Shown: piece by piece, positions 62,693-64,000 of the stretch | Layout: every line of letters begins with the position of its first letter | Numbering within the stretch: position 1 is the stretch's first letter | Assembly (NCBI GenBank): GCA_025462885.1 | Contig: JAOAPN010000013.1 | Span: 546,621-610,620, forward strand | From: Acidobacteriaceae bacterium | GTDB taxonomy: Bacteria > Acidobacteriota > Terriglobia > Terriglobales > Acidobacteriaceae | DNA length: 64,000 bases | Reading direction: 5' to 3' | Program-made: the position numbers and the translations under genes | Notes under the pieces: model-generated | The model's database searches: none | What the model was told of the DNA's origin: nothing | Seen by the model: the letters and a program-made list of their open reading frames with translations, nothing else

Positions 62693-63628
62693 CTAATCTT
62701 TGTTTGGCAGAGATGCAACGAACGCATTTATCGCACCGACGACATCAATATCTTTACTCTGGAAAAGGTAGTGGTCGGCATTCTCAATTCTGATAATGTG
62801 TGCCCGAGGTATCTTGGTCTCGAAGGCGTTGACTTGGTCCTCCATGGTGCGCCTAAAGACTGGCGAATGCGGCACATTGAAGATCGCGAGCACAGGAAGG
62901 CCGATCTGCGTGAATTTCTGCTGGCCATCGAGAAGCGCTACGCTTATCGGATTATCAATGGGGTTGGGAGCAGAAATTTGTGAGAAATCGTCTTTTCTCT
63001 GCTGCAGTTCCTTTTCCAATTGCTGGACCTCTATGAGTAGCTCGTTCACCAGTGTGGGGTTTCTTGGGAGCGTGCCGAGATGCAATCCATTAAGCTCATT
63101 GCGTAACGCGATAGCGTCGAGAACCAAATCTCCATGCGTCTGGTCGTAAAGTGCATAGGAGTATCCAGCATCGATGTAGATCAAAGCCGATACCTTGCCA
63201 GGGTAACGAGTTCCAACGGAACTCAGCACTTCGCCCGCGACGGAATGACTCGCGAGGATAGGGCGCTCAAGATTCAGCGAGCTAATTACCTGCATAACAT
63301 CATTGCCGAGTCGATCTGCAGCATAGTTTGCAACCACCGCCGGAGGTTTACTCGATGCTCCGTATCCACGGGGAGTAATTCCAAATACGTGGTAAGCGTC
63401 GGTGAGTTCAAGCGCAAACTTGTCAAAGACGTGGGCCGTATCACCGAGGCCAGGAAGTAGAACGAGAGGCCGTCCGCTGCCTCCCCAATCCAGAACTTCT
63501 AGCTTGATATCTCTGGCTACCCTCACAAACTGAACCTTATGAGCAGTCGAATCGACCTGGGCGTAAGCAACGGTCGCAAAAAAGAAAAGCCCCGTGACAA
63601 TAGCGGTCCAAAGTCTGAATGGTCTCAC
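62693..63628 (-). CDS. Secreted alpha/beta hydrolase
   Basis: GTG start with AAGGAG 7 nt upstream; 311 residues. A signal peptide (LWTAIVTGLFFFATVAYAQ) precedes an alpha/beta hydrolase domain: 'LVLLPGLGDTAHVFDKFA', 'GITPRGYGASSKP', nucleophile Ser in 'ASHSVAGE' and His in 'NADHYLF'. The nucleophile elbow is SHSVAG instead of GxSxG, a variant seen in this superfamily. The substrate is unknown; it probably acts in the periplasm. Confidence 0.87.
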   Translation of the reverse strand: MRPFRLWTAIVTGLFFFATVAYAQVDSTAHKVQFVRVARDIKLEVLDWGGSGRPLVLLPGLGDTAHVFDKFALELTDAYHVFGITPRGYGASSKPPAVVANYAADRLGNDVMQVISSLNLERPILASHSVAGEVLSSVGTRYPGKVSALIYIDAGYSYALYDQTHGDLVLDAIALRNELNGLHLGTLPRNPTLVNELLIEVQQLEKELQQRKDDFSQISAPNPIDNPISVALLDGQQKFTQIGLPVLAIFNVPHSPVFRRTMEDQVNAFETKIPRAHIIRIENADHYLFQSKDIDVVGAINAFVASLPNKD

Positions 63629-63743
63629 CTATAGACTCCTTGCTCTTCCTCGGATCGAGTCGTTTCAAGTTCTTCTGCGACCGATCGGCCAATGACTGCA
63701 CGACGATCTCTTAACAACTAATGTCACGGCTGCCCCAAAAGAG

Positions 63744-64000
63744 CTATTCGGCGCGAAGAGCTTCTACTGGATTTACTTTTGCGGCACGACGTGCAGGCAG
63801 GAAGCTGGCTGCCAGCGACGCCAGGCCAAGCAGCAAAGAGACGTAGACCAGAGTTGCTGCATCCCATGCCTGAACGCCGAACAGCAGGCTGCGCATGAGC
63901 ATCGATGTTGCCAGAGAGCAGAGCAGCCCGATGCTCAGTCCGGTGAGAGTCAGCCATGCTGCCTGGCACATGACGAGGTTGTAAACGGTGCGGCGCTGTG
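63744..64000 (-). CDS. ADOP/FtsX-like permease, C-terminal part (runs off the window)
   Basis: The frame stays open to the window edge beyond the Met at 63971 (codons read QRRTVYNLV before it), so the gene continues outside. Visible are the last two membrane helices ('LTLTGLSIGLLCSLATSML', 'LVYVSLLLGLASLAASFL') and the typical ending 'PARRAAKVNPVEALRAE' of ADOP permeases. It resembles the C-terminus of the permease at 57169 in layout but not closely in sequence. Confidence 0.88.
   Translation of the reverse strand, partial: QRRTVYNLVMCQAAWLTLTGLSIGLLCSLATSMLMRSLLFGVQAWDAATLVYVSLLLGLASLAASFLPARRAAKVNPVEALRAE

Noticed and set aside
1-64000. CRISPR array
   Set aside because: No regularly spaced direct repeats were seen; the TPR-CHAT protein is not accompanied by Cas genes.

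Overview
The window looks like a chromosomal stretch of an Acidobacteriota bacterium, most likely Terriglobia (inference). The markers are a PadR regulator next to a very large duplicated FtsX/MacB-type permease (the 'ADOP' arrangement typical of this phylum), a second such permease at the right edge, a TolB/FlgO-like regulator with the phrase 'IPKGTYVP', and small lysine/alanine-rich histone-like proteins. No rRNA, tRNA or CRISPR array was recognised.

Region 1 (nt 1-28909, all + strand, mostly overlapping or closely spaced genes) is the 3' part of a non-ribosomal peptide gene cluster. Two NRPS proteins carry C(partial)-T / C-A-T-E / C-A-T and C-A-T-TE. The A-domain codes read by eye predict D-Asn, Thr and Asn; the first visible module has no A domain. 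Downstream lie a pair of half ABC exporters, a type II thioesterase, a CmlA-like diiron beta-hydroxylase, and a set of recruited primary-metabolism enzymes: a PurF-type amidophosphoribosyltransferase, an OHCU-decarboxylase homologue with Cys in place of the motif His, a free-standing A-T didomain, an ATP-grasp ligase, an aPGM/'proposed homoserine kinase'-like phosphoenzyme and an SbnA/cysteine-synthase-like PLP enzyme. A methyltransferase and a Sfp-type phosphopantetheinyl transferase end the cluster. This set suggests dedicated synthesis of an unusual building block, loaded in trans on the A-less module.

Region 2 (28.9-37.6 kb) holds a TolB/FlgO-like regulator, a SANT/MerR-like DNA-binding protein, an ECF-like sigma factor with a membrane anti-sigma-like partner, and, convergent with these, an operon of a TPR protein, a CHAT protease and an S41 peptidase. 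The TPR and CHAT ORFs are in one frame and are separated by a single TGA.

Region 3 (37.6-46.4 kb) is rich in regulators: three paralogous XRE proteins with a Cys-rich C-terminal sensor-like domain, three mini-XRE proteins in tandem with palindromic operators, a PhoB-like response regulator with Glu at the phosphorylation site, RNase HI, an IS3-type relic and a few membrane proteins.

Region 4 (46.4-53 kb) looks accessory: a four-gene MoxR-ATPase / unknown / VWA-metalloprotein / Gp157 operon divergent from an AbiE type IV toxin-antitoxin pair, then histone-like proteins. Region 5 (53.9-64 kb) carries ArsR plus a PRISE-type reductase, an SDR, PadR-ADOP permease, a small basic protein, a membrane protein, an orphan PRTRC protein C, a secreted alpha/beta hydrolase and a truncated second ADOP permease.
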